Positions 27,090-36,526 are shown, counted from the first letter of the stretch. The stretch is 64,000 bases of DNA from Alistipes sp. (GCA_017536555.1 JAFXHE010000009.1:1-64000); one strand, 5' to 3'. A program made the numbers and translations. Notes: generated by a model from the sequence alone, not told the origin.

Positions 27090-27611
27090 GTGAGTAGTAA
27101 CCCTATATTTCTCTTTCCTACGGAGCTTGAGGCGGCGACACTTCGCCGCCTTCAGCCCGATTGGAATATTGTGGTCTGTGGCGTAGGTATGGCAGCAACG
27201 GCAGCAACACTCTCGCGTCTATATCGAGCGGGATGTTTTGACGACGTGCGTTGCGTTGTGCTGTGTGGCATCGCGGGAGGCTACGACAGCCGTGTGGCTG
27301 TTGGCGAGGTTGTTGAGGTCATATCTGAAAGATGTGCCGAGCTGCCGCAACGTTTTCAGCGAGAGTACCACCAAGAGCCCTACACAACACTGCGTGGAGT
27401 AACATCCAATACGGTGCATAGCTGTATGGCGGGTGTCACAGATGCCGAGATTGAGAATATGGAGGGTGCTGCACTCTTTGCTATGGCAGAAGAGTTTGGC
27501 TTTAGGGCTGTCGAGATACGTGGCATATCTAATCGTGTCGGCGAGGAGTTTAATTTGTGGCGTGTTGAGGAGGCTTTACAGGCTTTGGCTCGCGTGTTGA
27601 TAACCATCTAA
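27090..27611 (+). CDS. mqnB: Futalosine hydrolase, menaquinone synthesis
   Basis: MqnB splits futalosine into hypoxanthine and dehypoxanthine futalosine in the alternative menaquinone pathway. At 173 residues it is a compact member of the nucleoside phosphorylase/hydrolase fold. Motifs: LFPTELEAATL at the start, VCGVGMAATAATLSR, VLCGIAGGYD, and the ribose-binding ENMEGAALFAMAEE near residue 130. The start codon is GTG; no in-frame ATG fits. The proximity of mqnD (27816) on the same strand supports the assignment over other phosphorylase-fold enzymes such as MTA nucleosidase. Confidence 0.9.
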   Translation: MSSNPIFLFPTELEAATLRRLQPDWNIVVCGVGMAATAATLSRLYRAGCFDDVRCVVLCGIAGGYDSRVAVGEVVEVISERCAELPQRFQREYHQEPYTTLRGVTSNTVHSCMAGVTDAEIENMEGAALFAMAEEFGFRAVEIRGISNRVGEEFNLWRVEEALQALARVLITI

Positions 27612-27621
27612 TTACGTAGAT

Positions 27622-27807
27622 ATGAGCAGCAAAAAACTATTGTTTGTATACATCATAAGCATCATCCTCGCAGTAGGATGCTTGGTACTTGTGTGGCATT
27701 TCTTTAGAGATCAGATTGTTGTAGGTCTTGGCTGGACAGCACTCTTTGCGCTTGTCTTTGGCGCAGGCTGGGTTATTGGACGCTTCTCGCGTCGTAAGCG
27801 TGAATAG
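27622..27807 (+). CDS. Small two-span membrane protein between mqnB and mqnD
   Basis: 61 residues, nearly all hydrophobic. Two membrane segments (about 6-26 and 33-53) flank a short HFFRDQ loop, and the C-terminus is basic (RFSRRKRE). It lies 10 bp after mqnB and 8 bp before mqnD, so it belongs to the menaquinone operon. No family recognised; LapA-like small membrane proteins have a similar layout. A membrane link for quinone biosynthesis is a guess from position only. Confidence 0.75.
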   Translation: MSSKKLLFVYIISIILAVGCLVLVWHFFRDQIVVGLGWTALFALVFGAGWVIGRFSRRKRE

Positions 27808-27815
27808 GTCTGCAG

Positions 27816-28604
27816 ATGAGCGAATTTAACCTTAAACTTGCCATCTCTCCGTGTCCTAACGATACCTTTATGTTCGATGCGATTGTCAATCGCCGCATCG
27901 ACCTTGGGGGGCTGTCGTTTGACGTGGAGTACCTCGATATCGAGCAGCTTAATAGCTGTGCTTTGAGCCATACATACGATGTTATGAAGTGTAGCACCGC
28001 GCTTATCCCTGCCATTAGAGAGCATTACCGCCTGCTTGACAGTGGCTCGGCTTTAGGTCGTGGCAATGGGCCATTATTGGTACGCCGCAAGGGTGATGTT
28101 GTGCCTATACGTCGAATTGCTGTGCCTGGTGAGCACACCACGGCTAATGCACTTGTTGGCAGGCTCTTTCCAGAGATTGAGGAGCGTGTGCCACTCCTCT
28201 TTTCGGAGATTGCTGCTGCCGTCGAGCGTGGTGACTATGATGCGGGCGTACTCATCCACGAGGGACGCTTTGTCTATGAGCGTCGCTCGCTTGAGCTTGT
28301 TGCCGACCTTGGTATTGAGTGGGAGCGACGTATGTCGTTGCCGCTGCCGTTGGGAAGTATTGTCGCTGCAAGTTCCCTGCCTGCGGATGTTGTAGAGCGT
28401 GTCGACGAGTTGTTGCATCGTAGTATCGAGTACGCCTTTGCTCATCCCGATATCTCGCGCCCATTTATCAAGGAGCACGCGCAGGAGATGGTGGATGATG
28501 TTATTGACAAGCATATAGCCCTCTTTGTCAACGACTTCTCGCTGTCGTTGGGTGTTGAGGGACAAAAGGCTGTGGAGAGCCTTTGTGCGTTATCTTTATT
28601 CTAA
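27816..28604 (+). CDS. mqnD: 1,4-dihydroxy-6-naphthoate synthase
   Basis: MqnD converts cyclic dehypoxanthine futalosine into 1,4-dihydroxy-6-naphthoate, the ring precursor of menaquinone. 262 residues with the periplasmic-binding-protein-like fold of the family. Motifs: LAISPCPNDTFMFDAIV, then DVMKCSTALIPAI, SALGRGNGPLLV and the HEGRF segment. With mqnB this shows that the organism uses the futalosine route. The remaining genes (mqnA, mqnC, mqnE) are not in the window. Confidence 0.95.
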   Translation: MSEFNLKLAISPCPNDTFMFDAIVNRRIDLGGLSFDVEYLDIEQLNSCALSHTYDVMKCSTALIPAIREHYRLLDSGSALGRGNGPLLVRRKGDVVPIRRIAVPGEHTTANALVGRLFPEIEERVPLLFSEIAAAVERGDYDAGVLIHEGRFVYERRSLELVADLGIEWERRMSLPLPLGSIVAASSLPADVVERVDELLHRSIEYAFAHPDISRPFIKEHAQEMVDDVIDKHIALFVNDFSLSLGVEGQKAVESLCALSLF

Positions 28605-28612
28605 ACTAAATT

Positions 28613-29545
28613 ATGGAATTTATAACTCTTATCGGGGGACTTGTGCTGATTATCTTTGGCGCAACGCTCCTTACAGATGGCTCGGTGGCTTTAGCAGCTC
28701 GTTTCCGTGTTCCAGAGTTTATCGTTGGTCTTACAGTGGTGGCTGTGGGTACATCTATGCCCGAGCTTGCAGTGAGCTTTGTCTCGGCACTCAACGGTAG
28801 TGTGGATATGTCTATTGGCAATGTCGTAGGCTCGAATATATGTAACGTCTTTGCCATACTTGGCATTAGTGCTATATGCTCCCCCATAATGTATACCGAG
28901 AGCAATATCCGTCGTGATATCCCTATCTGTATCGCAGCTTCGCTGGCACTGCTCGCGGTGACGCTTTTCGATGAGCGGATAGGTCGCATTGAGGGGTTAT
29001 TGTTATTTACTGGCTACGTGAGTATGTTGTTCTTCACGATACGTGCTGACCGTAAGGGTGTTGCCCAGGAGAGTGCCTCGGAGGAGACGGCAGCAGTGAT
29101 GTCACCACTTCGTATCATCTTCTATATAGCAATAGGTCTTGTGGGACTTATCTATGGTGGTCAGCTCTGTGTGGAAGGTGCTACGGAGATTGCTCGTAGC
29201 TTTGGCGTGTCGGAGGCAACTATCGCCATTACGCTCGTGGCGGGTGGCACATCGCTACCCGAGCTTGCTGCGAGCCTTGCAGCAATGTTCAAGGGTAAGG
29301 CCTCTATGGCTTTGGGAAATGTCCTCGGCTCAAATATCGCCAACATACTTCTTATCTTGGGTGTATGCTCTATGACTACGCCGCTGACGATGGGTAATGT
29401 AGAGATGTCAGATATCTATATGGCAGTGGCGGCATCTGTGGTTGTGTTGCTCACCGCCTTTGTGCTTGGTCGCAATAAGCTAACACGCATCGAGGGTATG
29501 ATATTCTTGGGGTGCTACGTTGCCTATGTCTATACATTGCTGTAG
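28613..29545 (+). CDS. CaCA-family calcium/sodium antiporter
   Basis: 310 residues with about ten membrane spans in two inverted halves. Both alpha-repeats are clear: AVGTSMPELAVS with GSNICNVFAILG in the first half, and AGGTSLPELAAS with GSNIANILLILG in the second. The pattern matches YrbG-like K+-independent Ca2+/Na+ antiporters of the inner membrane. It follows mqnD by 8 bp and closes the operon at the 29572-29614 terminator. There is no evident link to quinone synthesis, though an ion-gradient transporter beside respiratory genes is plausible. Confidence 0.94.
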   Translation: MEFITLIGGLVLIIFGATLLTDGSVALAARFRVPEFIVGLTVVAVGTSMPELAVSFVSALNGSVDMSIGNVVGSNICNVFAILGISAICSPIMYTESNIRRDIPICIAASLALLAVTLFDERIGRIEGLLLFTGYVSMLFFTIRADRKGVAQESASEETAAVMSPLRIIFYIAIGLVGLIYGGQLCVEGATEIARSFGVSEATIAITLVAGGTSLPELAASLAAMFKGKASMALGNVLGSNIANILLILGVCSMTTPLTMGNVEMSDIYMAVAASVVVLLTAFVLGRNKLTRIEGMIFLGCYVAYVYTLL

Positions 29546-29571
29546 CGCGCCTAACATTTTGTAATAAAAGG

Positions 29572-29614
29572 AGATTGCTGCGAGAAGGCAACAAAAGCCT
29601 GCTCGCAGCAATCT
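29572..29614. terminator. Bidirectional terminator
   Basis: A perfect 13-bp stem (29572-29584 with 29602-29614, starting AGATTGCTG) with an inner AGGC/GCCT pair separates the antiporter gene from the convergent lipoprotein gene; the minus strand has TTTTATT after it. Confidence 0.88.
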
Positions 29615-29648
29615 TATTATAATAAATAGGTAGGCTATATCGTGGCTA

Positions 29649-30476
29649 TTACTTGGTGGCGACAATTCCAGAGTAGTATAGTGCTACGCTCTCGCCTGTT
29701 GTAAGTGTGAAGTGCGCGTCAACGATATAGTATATTGCGAGGTTGCCATCAATAGCAGTGATGGTGGTGCTACCCTCGTTGAAGTAGATAAGATCGGCTG
29801 TCAAGTCGGGCATAAAGTAGCAATACTGCTCATAGCTCACGCCCGCAGCAAGTGGAGCTAACGGATACTCGCCAGAGGGCAGGAAGCTGTTGTTCGCATC
29901 GGTATATAGGTCGATAAAGAGCGAGTAGTCGTTCTTTGAGTCGTAGAATGAGAGATACTCGTTGTGTAGACCATCCACAGTGTCGATATAGGCTGTAACG
30001 GTAGTTGTCGCATCCATCACATAGGTCGCTTTAAGCTCGGGACGGAGTGTCTGCACAACTATTATATCTGACATCACGGGGTCGTTGTCGCGGTTGCGTG
30101 CTACGGCGCATATCTCGTATGATGTGCCCGCGTGAAGCTCATCTATGACAAGCTCAAAGCTCTTGTTTGGCTCGGCAGCGATGCCCTCCTCCAAGACTCT
30201 ATGTTCGCGTATAGAGTTTGTGTGCGCTACAAAGCATATCCATTTTAGCTCCGTTGCATTTGTTGACTCAATGCCTACTGTTATGCTGTTGTTGTCGATG
30301 GCAATTGGAACTATTGCAACCGTTGGCACAGCATCCTCGGGTACGACATCATCCTTATTTTCAGGCTGTTCAACATCGCCTTTAGGTGGTGCGGGAGTCT
30401 CTTTCTCGCAGCTTGTTGCAAACGCTACAATGTATAGTGATAGCATTGTGGCGATTAGTATGCTTAAAAATCTCAT
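29649..30476 (-). CDS. Lipoprotein with fibronectin-III-like domain
   Basis: 275 residues. A lipoprotein signal ends at Cys23 (FATSC), followed by a low-complexity linker (EKETPAPPKGD). Residues about 50-140 look like a fibronectin-III-like beta-domain (VAIVPIAIDNNSITVGIES to TSYEICAVARNRD). The rest is beta-rich and ends in LTTGESVALYYSGIVATK, resembling the lipid-anchored C-terminal domains seen in many Bacteroidales lipoproteins. The start was set at the Met directly before the signal peptide; an upstream in-frame Met adds 12 non-signal residues. It resembles the lipoproteins at 39623 and 42163. Function unknown. Confidence 0.8.
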   Translation of the reverse strand: MRFLSILIATMLSLYIVAFATSCEKETPAPPKGDVEQPENKDDVVPEDAVPTVAIVPIAIDNNSITVGIESTNATELKWICFVAHTNSIREHRVLEEGIAAEPNKSFELVIDELHAGTSYEICAVARNRDNDPVMSDIIVVQTLRPELKATYVMDATTTVTAYIDTVDGLHNEYLSFYDSKNDYSLFIDLYTDANNSFLPSGEYPLAPLAAGVSYEQYCYFMPDLTADLIYFNEGSTTITAIDGNLAIYYIVDAHFTLTTGESVALYYSGIVATK

Positions 30477-30551
30477 CGTATTTGAAATTTTGTTTTCGTA
30501 AAGGTAGTACAATTTTGCTGATTGAAAAAACTGTGTGTGTTGTATCTACAA

Positions 30552-30589
30552 AATATAGGCTGACTAAAGCCTTTTAGCCAGCCTATATT
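30552..30589 (-). terminator. Terminator of the glycogen locus
   Basis: AATATAGGCTG (30552-30562) pairs with CAGCCTATATT (30579-30589), with TTTTG following on the minus strand. Confidence 0.82.
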
Positions 30590-30607
30590 GTCATTTAGCT
30601 CCGCCCA

Positions 30608-31786
30608 TTATAGCTTGTTAAGCTCAATCTCGAAGTCTGCCAACACGTTCATATAGTTGATAAATGCCTCGTATGCCGAGCCATAGGGGTTGAAGTACGA
30701 GTGTACGTCACCATCCGAGAACCACTTGGTAGCCATATAGTAGAAGTGGTCGGAGTTCTGCATAAAGTGCCATACGTACTCGAAGTCCTTATTCTTTGCC
30801 TTTTTGATGCGCGGAGCAAGTGCATAGAGCTTGCTGAAGGCCTCATTCTGCAGGTCGTTGCCAAGCCACGCTGTAACGTCGCGCTCCTCATCTGCCCACG
30901 ACATAGCGTGAGGACAGTGAAGAACAGCTACTGGCTGCAACCTCTTTGATGCCTCGCTAACGGTGGCAAACTCAACCTCGCCTGTTGCAAGTAGTGCTGC
31001 GGGCAGTGCCTTCATAAAGTCGAAGATGCCTGTGGCAGCCTTCTGGTGCTCACCGAAGGTCTCATAGTCCATAAATAGGTTTACAACGTCGCCATTCTCG
31101 CCAGCTACCCACTGTGCAAACTTATCGGCAGTCATAGGCCACTCGTCCCAGCCCTCGTTAGAGAAGCGGAATGCGATGTCGTCAGAGAGCTTATAGTTGC
31201 GCAACAACAGGCGTAGCTTGTTGTCAACAGCGTCTGTGTATACAAAGTTTGGTGACTTCCATCCGAGGACGTGCTTTGCACCCTCTGCCAACATCGTCTT
31301 GAAGCCCATACCCTGCACAGTGGCAGCGATGTCGTCAGAGTAAATAAGCTCGGTGTTGCGGAAGGCGGTAGGCTTTACGCCAAACTCCTCCTTGAGCATC
31401 GCCGTATGGAGCTTTACCTCCTGCTTGAACTCGTCAACAGAGTAGAGCGAAGAGAGCGAGTGTGAGTAGGTCTCGCCAAGGAACTCTACGCAGCCTGTCT
31501 CGGCAAGTGCGCGGAACGAGTCGAGCACCTCGGGGGCGTATGCCTTGAACTGCTCGATAGCCGAGCCCGTGATAGAGAATGACACGCGGAAAGCACCCTT
31601 ATTCTCCTCGATAAGGCTATGCAGCAATGCATTCATTGGAAGGTAGCACTCGCGTGCAATCTTCTGCATAATAGCGCGATTGGTGAAGTCATCAAGGTAG
31701 TTGTGGTCTTGACCCATCTGGAAGAAGCGATAGGTCTTCAAACGCCAGGGCTGATGCACCTGAAAGTAGAAACAAACGGTTTTCAT
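30608..31786 (-). CDS. Glycoside hydrolase family 57 protein
   Basis: 392 residues. GH57 motifs are readable: FQVHQPWRL (motif 1), VEFLGETYSHSL (motif 2), the nucleophile Glu in FRNTELIYSDD and the acid Asp in LFMDYETFGEHQ. The family includes alpha-amylases, 4-alpha-glucanotransferases and branching enzymes; this form is the short cytoplasmic type found beside glycogen genes throughout Bacteroidales. It is third in the locus debranching enzyme - glycosyltransferase - GH57, 14 bp after the glycosyltransferase. Its exact reaction (hydrolysis or transfer) is open. Confidence 0.93.
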   Translation of the reverse strand: MKTVCFYFQVHQPWRLKTYRFFQMGQDHNYLDDFTNRAIMQKIARECYLPMNALLHSLIEENKGAFRVSFSITGSAIEQFKAYAPEVLDSFRALAETGCVEFLGETYSHSLSSLYSVDEFKQEVKLHTAMLKEEFGVKPTAFRNTELIYSDDIAATVQGMGFKTMLAEGAKHVLGWKSPNFVYTDAVDNKLRLLLRNYKLSDDIAFRFSNEGWDEWPMTADKFAQWVAGENGDVVNLFMDYETFGEHQKAATGIFDFMKALPAALLATGEVEFATVSEASKRLQPVAVLHCPHAMSWADEERDVTAWLGNDLQNEAFSKLYALAPRIKKAKNKDFEYVWHFMQNSDHFYYMATKWFSDGDVHSYFNPYGSAYEAFINYMNVLADFEIELNKL

Positions 31787-31800
31787 ATATAGCTCATTTT

Positions 31801-33120
31801 TTATTTATTACACTTGTCAATAGCCTGCTGGTATACATCCTTAATCTTTATAGCAGCGTTGAACCACTTGAGGTTGTTAACCTCCACCATACCCTTCTCC
31901 GAGAACATCTTGGCAAGGGCGGGGTAGGTGATAAGACCATAGATAGAATCTGCCATAGCGTCAACATCCCAGTAGTCAACCTTCACGGCATAGTCCAATA
32001 CCTCGGCAACACCACTCTGCTTCGAGATGATTGTAGGTACGTTTGAGCGCATAGCCTCCAGAGGCGAGATACCGAAGGGCTCTGATACCGACGGCATTAC
32101 GTATACGTCCGAGAGCTGGAACATCTTCTGTACGTCGTCACCCTTGAGGAAGCCTGTGAAGTGGAAGCGATCAGAGATGCCGAGCTGTGCGGCACGACGA
32201 ATACAGTGGTTCATCATATCGCCAGAGCCCGCCATCACGAAGCGCACGTTGGGCACGCGCTTTAGTACCTTCGCTGCGGCCTCAATAAAGTAGTCTGGGC
32301 CCTTCTGGAAGGTTATACGACCCAGGAAGGTGACAATCTTATCGTCCACGCCTCGCTCGGGTAGAGGATTGTCATTCTCGGCAAACTGCACAGCATTGTG
32401 TACTGCAACAACCTTCTCTGGCTCGATGTGGTACTTGTCGATGACGATGTTGCGTGTGAGGTTAGATACGGCAATAACCATATCGGCACCAGCCATACCT
32501 GCGCGCTCAATCTCGTAGACACGTGTATCAATATTGTCGCTTGACGAGCGGTCAAACGATGTCGCGTGCATATGTACTACCAGCGGCTTGCCCGAAACGC
32601 GCTTTGCAGCAATACCTGCAAAGTATGTCAGCCAGTCGTGTGCGTGAATTACATCAAACTGACCCTCAAGCTGGCGTGCCACCTCGGCAGCAACAACAGC
32701 GTAGCGGGCAACCTCCTCCATAATATTTGCGCCATACTTGCCAGAGAAGGTGTAACGCTGTGTCCAGCTGTCACCCTTACGCTCCCAGAACTTCTTTCCT
32801 GTACGCTCATAACCCTCGCGGTAGGTTGCCCACTCCTCGGGAGAGATGTAGGGAACCATATTCGAGTCGATATGGATGAACGAAATCTTGCGCATTATGT
32901 CGTCTGCGCCCTCGACGCTTGAGTCGCAATAGCGTGCCTCGATGTCGCTGGCGTTGACAACCTTGACAAAGCTCTGATCTTCGTCACCCGATGCCTTGGG
33001 CATAACGAAGATAACCTCCACGTCGTTGCGAGCCAAGCCCTGGGTCATACCATAGCAGGCAGTGCCAAGACCTCCAGCGATATGGGGAGGAAACTCCCAT
33101 CCGAACATTAAGACTCTCAT
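31801..33120 (-). CDS. Glycogen synthase-like glycosyltransferase
   Basis: 439 residues with the two Rossmann domains of GT-B enzymes. The N-terminus MRVLMFGWEFPPHIAGGLG carries the glucosyl-donor loop of glycogen/starch synthases (GG-L-G). Further landmarks are VIHAHDWLTYFAGIAAK and, in the second domain, the E-x7-E motif EPFGISPLEAMRSN. This form is annotated GT4 or GT5 depending on the scheme. It elongates alpha-1,4-glucan most likely from UDP- or ADP-glucose; the donor is not determinable. It lies between the GH57 and debranching-enzyme genes in one operon. Confidence 0.92.
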   Translation of the reverse strand: MRVLMFGWEFPPHIAGGLGTACYGMTQGLARNDVEVIFVMPKASGDEDQSFVKVVNASDIEARYCDSSVEGADDIMRKISFIHIDSNMVPYISPEEWATYREGYERTGKKFWERKGDSWTQRYTFSGKYGANIMEEVARYAVVAAEVARQLEGQFDVIHAHDWLTYFAGIAAKRVSGKPLVVHMHATSFDRSSSDNIDTRVYEIERAGMAGADMVIAVSNLTRNIVIDKYHIEPEKVVAVHNAVQFAENDNPLPERGVDDKIVTFLGRITFQKGPDYFIEAAAKVLKRVPNVRFVMAGSGDMMNHCIRRAAQLGISDRFHFTGFLKGDDVQKMFQLSDVYVMPSVSEPFGISPLEAMRSNVPTIISKQSGVAEVLDYAVKVDYWDVDAMADSIYGLITYPALAKMFSEKGMVEVNNLKWFNAAIKIKDVYQQAIDKCNK

Positions 33121-33141
33121 AACTTCTATATTTTTACGTTT

Positions 33142-35178
33142 TTATTTCTTTTCACTCTTCGCACTCTTGCGTACACACTTTCTCTTGGGTTTATCCTCGG
33201 CAGTAGCCTTGGGCTCTGCCCTCTTGCAAGTTTTGCGTGCAGGCCTCTTTGCGCTGTACTGCTGGATAAGCTCATTTATTGTGAGCAGACCGCCCACAGA
33301 TGTTGCGTGCGATACCGAGCCGCGTGGATTGTGTGGAGGATCACCCTCGAAACGCTCCGAGATTGAGCCTACGCACTTTGTCTGAAGCTCATCGTCAAAC
33401 TCATTAAGGATGCGCTCTGCGTCCGCAACGAAGTTTGCACCACCGAGGTCGAAGCAGGCCTTGACATAGAGCATAAGTGGCCATACCCAAGCCGAGCCGT
33501 TGCGCGATGCGAGATCCTGTGAACGCTGATCTTCGTTATAGTTCGACTTGTAGAGCATATTACGTGGCGACAGGGTGCGCAGACCGCGTGGCGTGAGTAG
33601 GTGCTGGTGAATGGTATGAAGAGTAGATACCAGCTGCTCGTCATTGACCATCTTATAGTCCAAGCCGCACGCTACAACCATATTGCAACGTATAAACTTG
33701 TTTACCTCGTCATAGTTAACATAGTCGGCGAGGTATCCCTCTTCCTCTAACCAGAACTTGCTGATGAACGATGCCTTGGTGCGCTCGGGCATATCCTTCC
33801 ATGCTGCAACAAACTCCTTGTCGCCCTGCTTTTTGGCTACTGCGAGGGTGTATTGCACGGCATTGTACCACAGTGCTTGAAGCTCTACGGGGTAGCCACG
33901 ACGCGGTGTGAGGGGCTCGCCATCAACCATTGTCGCCATCCAGGTAAGAGGACGCGCTGCAGCAGCCCAAATAAGTCCGTTGTCGTGGAGCTTAATCTCC
34001 TCGCCGTGACCACGGCGGTATGCCTCAAGGATGCTCTTCATAGCCTCGCCGTAGCGTGCCCAAAGCTCCTTCTGTGGGATGTGCTTCTCCAACTGTTGCA
34101 GTGTGTAGAAGAACCAGAGGGGTGCATCCACAGCCTCGTGTACAGAGCCAGAACCTGCGAAGTCGCCATCTCTCATATCACGAACCAACGTGTCGAGGAC
34201 ATCCATACAGTCCTCCTTATGCTTCTGTGAGAGGGTGATGCCTGGCAGTGCGATGAATGTGTCGCGTACGAATGGTCCAAACCACGGGTAGCCCGCGATA
34301 ACCTCGGTGCGGTCACCTGGACGGCGGATGACAAACTGGCGTGCAGAGTGCTCTAAACAGCTCACAAAGTCAATCTTGTGTGTGCGGCGAGCAAGCGATG
34401 CCTCATATATCGAGCTGATGGTCTCCGAGGTTGCCATCTGGTCGGTGGCAGCAGAGAAGATGACGCTCTCGCCCTTCTTAATCTTAAACTCGAAGTATCC
34501 TGGTGTGAGCAGATCCTCGTGACCCTCATAGCCACGAGCAAGCTCCTTGTGGTACTCAAAATTATAGTACCAGTCGGGTGCTGCGATAAACTCGGTGTCG
34601 TCCTTGTCTATCTGCATATACAACCACGGGAAACCCTCATACAGGCGGCACTTGACACCTCCTGGGATGGGGTATGCTCTGCCGTCAGCCTCCATATTTG
34701 ACTTTGATAGAGAGTGCTTGTCGCGGAAGGCGAGCATAGGACGCAGACGTAGCGTAGTCTCGGAGTGTGCATCTACCAGCGTGTAACGAATCATCAGCTG
34801 TGTGCGTTTGTGTATCCATAGTAGCTCCTTGCGTAGTACTGCGCCACCCACACGGTAGGTGATGGTGGGTGTCGGGGTGTACTCGAAGTCGGTAATATAC
34901 TTGTGACCGCGTGGCTCATACACACCGTCAAAGCGGTGTAGAGCGAGGTTAAACGACTGGTCGTGCTGGATAAGTGTCTCATCGAGCGATGACAGCAGTA
35001 CGTAGGTGCGATCACTCTGGTCGATGGGTGCAACCATTAAACCGTGATATTTGCGTGTGTTGCAGCAAACAATGGTGGTGCTCATATAGCCGCCGCGACG
35101 ATCTGTTGCCAGCATCTCACGATCCAATGAGTACTCAAGGTTGCCCAATTCTCGCTTGTCGAATGTTAGTCCTGACAT
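33142..35178 (-). CDS. Glycogen debranching enzyme (amylo-alpha-1,6-glucosidase)
   Basis: 678 residues. The N-terminal domain starts with RELGNLEYSLDREMLATDR and contains CCNTRKYHGLMVAP, characteristic of the bacterial GDE family. The C-terminal (alpha/alpha)6 barrel contains GYPWFGPFVRDTFIALPG and GSVHEAVDAPLWFFY, including the catalytic acids of GH133-type glucosidases. The C-terminal 60 residues are a basic Lys/Arg-rich tail (KRPARKTCKRAEPKATAEDK and on), unusual for the family and possibly disordered. First gene of the glycogen locus; promoter at 35302-35333. Confidence 0.93.
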   Translation of the reverse strand: MSGLTFDKRELGNLEYSLDREMLATDRRGGYMSTTIVCCNTRKYHGLMVAPIDQSDRTYVLLSSLDETLIQHDQSFNLALHRFDGVYEPRGHKYITDFEYTPTPTITYRVGGAVLRKELLWIHKRTQLMIRYTLVDAHSETTLRLRPMLAFRDKHSLSKSNMEADGRAYPIPGGVKCRLYEGFPWLYMQIDKDDTEFIAAPDWYYNFEYHKELARGYEGHEDLLTPGYFEFKIKKGESVIFSAATDQMATSETISSIYEASLARRTHKIDFVSCLEHSARQFVIRRPGDRTEVIAGYPWFGPFVRDTFIALPGITLSQKHKEDCMDVLDTLVRDMRDGDFAGSGSVHEAVDAPLWFFYTLQQLEKHIPQKELWARYGEAMKSILEAYRRGHGEEIKLHDNGLIWAAAARPLTWMATMVDGEPLTPRRGYPVELQALWYNAVQYTLAVAKKQGDKEFVAAWKDMPERTKASFISKFWLEEEGYLADYVNYDEVNKFIRCNMVVACGLDYKMVNDEQLVSTLHTIHQHLLTPRGLRTLSPRNMLYKSNYNEDQRSQDLASRNGSAWVWPLMLYVKACFDLGGANFVADAERILNEFDDELQTKCVGSISERFEGDPPHNPRGSVSHATSVGGLLTINELIQQYSAKRPARKTCKRAEPKATAEDKPKRKCVRKSAKSEKK

Positions 35179-35301
35179 AATGTTTACTGTATTTATTAGT
35201 TTTTTGAATTACAAATCCTTAATAAGGGCGTAATATCTTGATAATCAATGCTAAAGTAGCATTTGGATACTATAACCCCAATATAAATAAACGTTTGATA
35301 A

Positions 35302-35333
35302 GTAAAGGTACGAATAATTTTGCAAAATTCAAA
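35302..35333 (-). promoter_or_regulatory. Probable promoter of the glycogen locus
   Basis: TTTG (35333-35330), 20 nt, TACCTTTA (35309-35302) on the minus strand; the final G of the -7 box is A. The predicted leader is about 115 nt. The surrounding 35179-35398 region is AT-rich with no gene. Confidence 0.5.
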
Positions 35334-35398
35334 ATAATTACACCAAATAAAGTAAAAAAGAGAGTATTATGGGCGATAGATGTTAGTTTATGGTGTAA

Positions 35399-36511
35399 TT
35401 AGTCGAAGAGACTCTCTATGACCGCGTCTGATATAAGAAACTTCTCGGCGGGTATGGCGAGATTGCTGCCGTGACGTGTCAACACACCCTCCGTAAGCCA
35501 TCTCTTGGATGCTTGCTCAATGCGTTGCAGCTCACCCTCTCCAAAACATTCTGCGATGTAACTCAAGTCGATGCCCTCAATGCGGCGTAGCGATGTCATA
35601 ACATACTCGTTGAGGTGGTCGCGTATGGTTAGCACCTCCCCCTCGTAGTGAAATATGCCGTTAGCATACTCCTTGGCTGTCGATACGCACCACGTGCGGC
35701 TCTTGCCGTCGAAGGAGTGTGCACCCGCGCCAATGCCGAGATACTCGACGCCCGTCCAGTAGGCGGAGTTGTGCTGTGCGCGACAGCCCTTGAGTGCGAA
35801 GTTAGAGACCTCATAATGCTCATATCCTGCCGCTGTGAGGGTGTGGTGAACTCTCTGAAACTCCCTTTCGGAGAGCTCCTCTGCTATGGGTGTGTATTCG
35901 CCGCGACGCGTCATAAGCCCTAATCGCGTGTTTGGCTCTATTGTGAGGTGGTATGCCGAGATGTGTCCTACGCCGAGAGCTATGGCGCGTTGTAGCGACT
36001 CTTCGAGACTCTTGCCACCGTAGCCCGCAATACCGAAGATAAGGTCAATGGAGATGTTGTCGATGCCCGCGCGCTTGAGGCGTGCCACAGCCTCTTCAGC
36101 CTCGTGGGCGTTGTGGCGACGGTTCATTAGTTGTAGTGCCTCGTCGTCAAAAGATTGTATGCCGAGGCTCACGCGGTTTACCGATGTCTGGGCGAGTTGG
36201 GTGACATAGTCGTCGTTGAGGTCGTCGGGGTTTGCCTCGATGGTTATCTCGGTGAGGTGGGTGCAGTCAAAGAGGCGACGTGCGTGGTCTACTATTTGCT
36301 CTATTTCGTGTGGAGCTACAAGCGAGGGTGTGCCACCGCCAAAGTAGATGGATGTAAGTGGTTTGTTAGCTATGTACTCTTTGCGCTGCTCTAACTCGAC
36401 GTGGCTGTTGGCAATAACATCATCTATAAGCGACACCGCCCCCACGCGGTAGAAATCGCAATAGGAGCATATCTGCTTGCAGAAGGGTATGTGTATGTAG
36501 AGCGTAGCCAT
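35399..36511 (-). CDS. hemW: Radical SAM heme chaperone HemW
   Basis: 370 residues. The radical-SAM cluster motif is CKQICSYC in HIPFCKQICSYCDFYR, followed by YFGGGTPSLV. Its length and its lack of the N-terminal extension fit HemW (heme delivery to respiratory enzymes) rather than HemN coproporphyrinogen dehydrogenase, with which it is often confused. A C-terminal HemN_C-like domain ends the protein. A -7 box (TAACTTTG, 36526-36519 minus strand) lies only 7 nt ahead of the start codon, which would make the transcript nearly leaderless. Confidence 0.93.
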   Translation of the reverse strand: MATLYIHIPFCKQICSYCDFYRVGAVSLIDDVIANSHVELEQRKEYIANKPLTSIYFGGGTPSLVAPHEIEQIVDHARRLFDCTHLTEITIEANPDDLNDDYVTQLAQTSVNRVSLGIQSFDDEALQLMNRRHNAHEAEEAVARLKRAGIDNISIDLIFGIAGYGGKSLEESLQRAIALGVGHISAYHLTIEPNTRLGLMTRRGEYTPIAEELSEREFQRVHHTLTAAGYEHYEVSNFALKGCRAQHNSAYWTGVEYLGIGAGAHSFDGKSRTWCVSTAKEYANGIFHYEGEVLTIRDHLNEYVMTSLRRIEGIDLSYIAECFGEGELQRIEQASKRWLTEGVLTRHGSNLAIPAEKFLISDAVIESLFD

Positions 36512-36518
36512 AACATAA

Positions 36519-36526
36519 CAAAGTTA
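36519..36526 (-). promoter_or_regulatory. -7 element immediately ahead of hemW
   Basis: TAACTTTG on the minus strand; no matching -33 element found. If used, transcription would begin about at the start codon. Confidence 0.35.
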
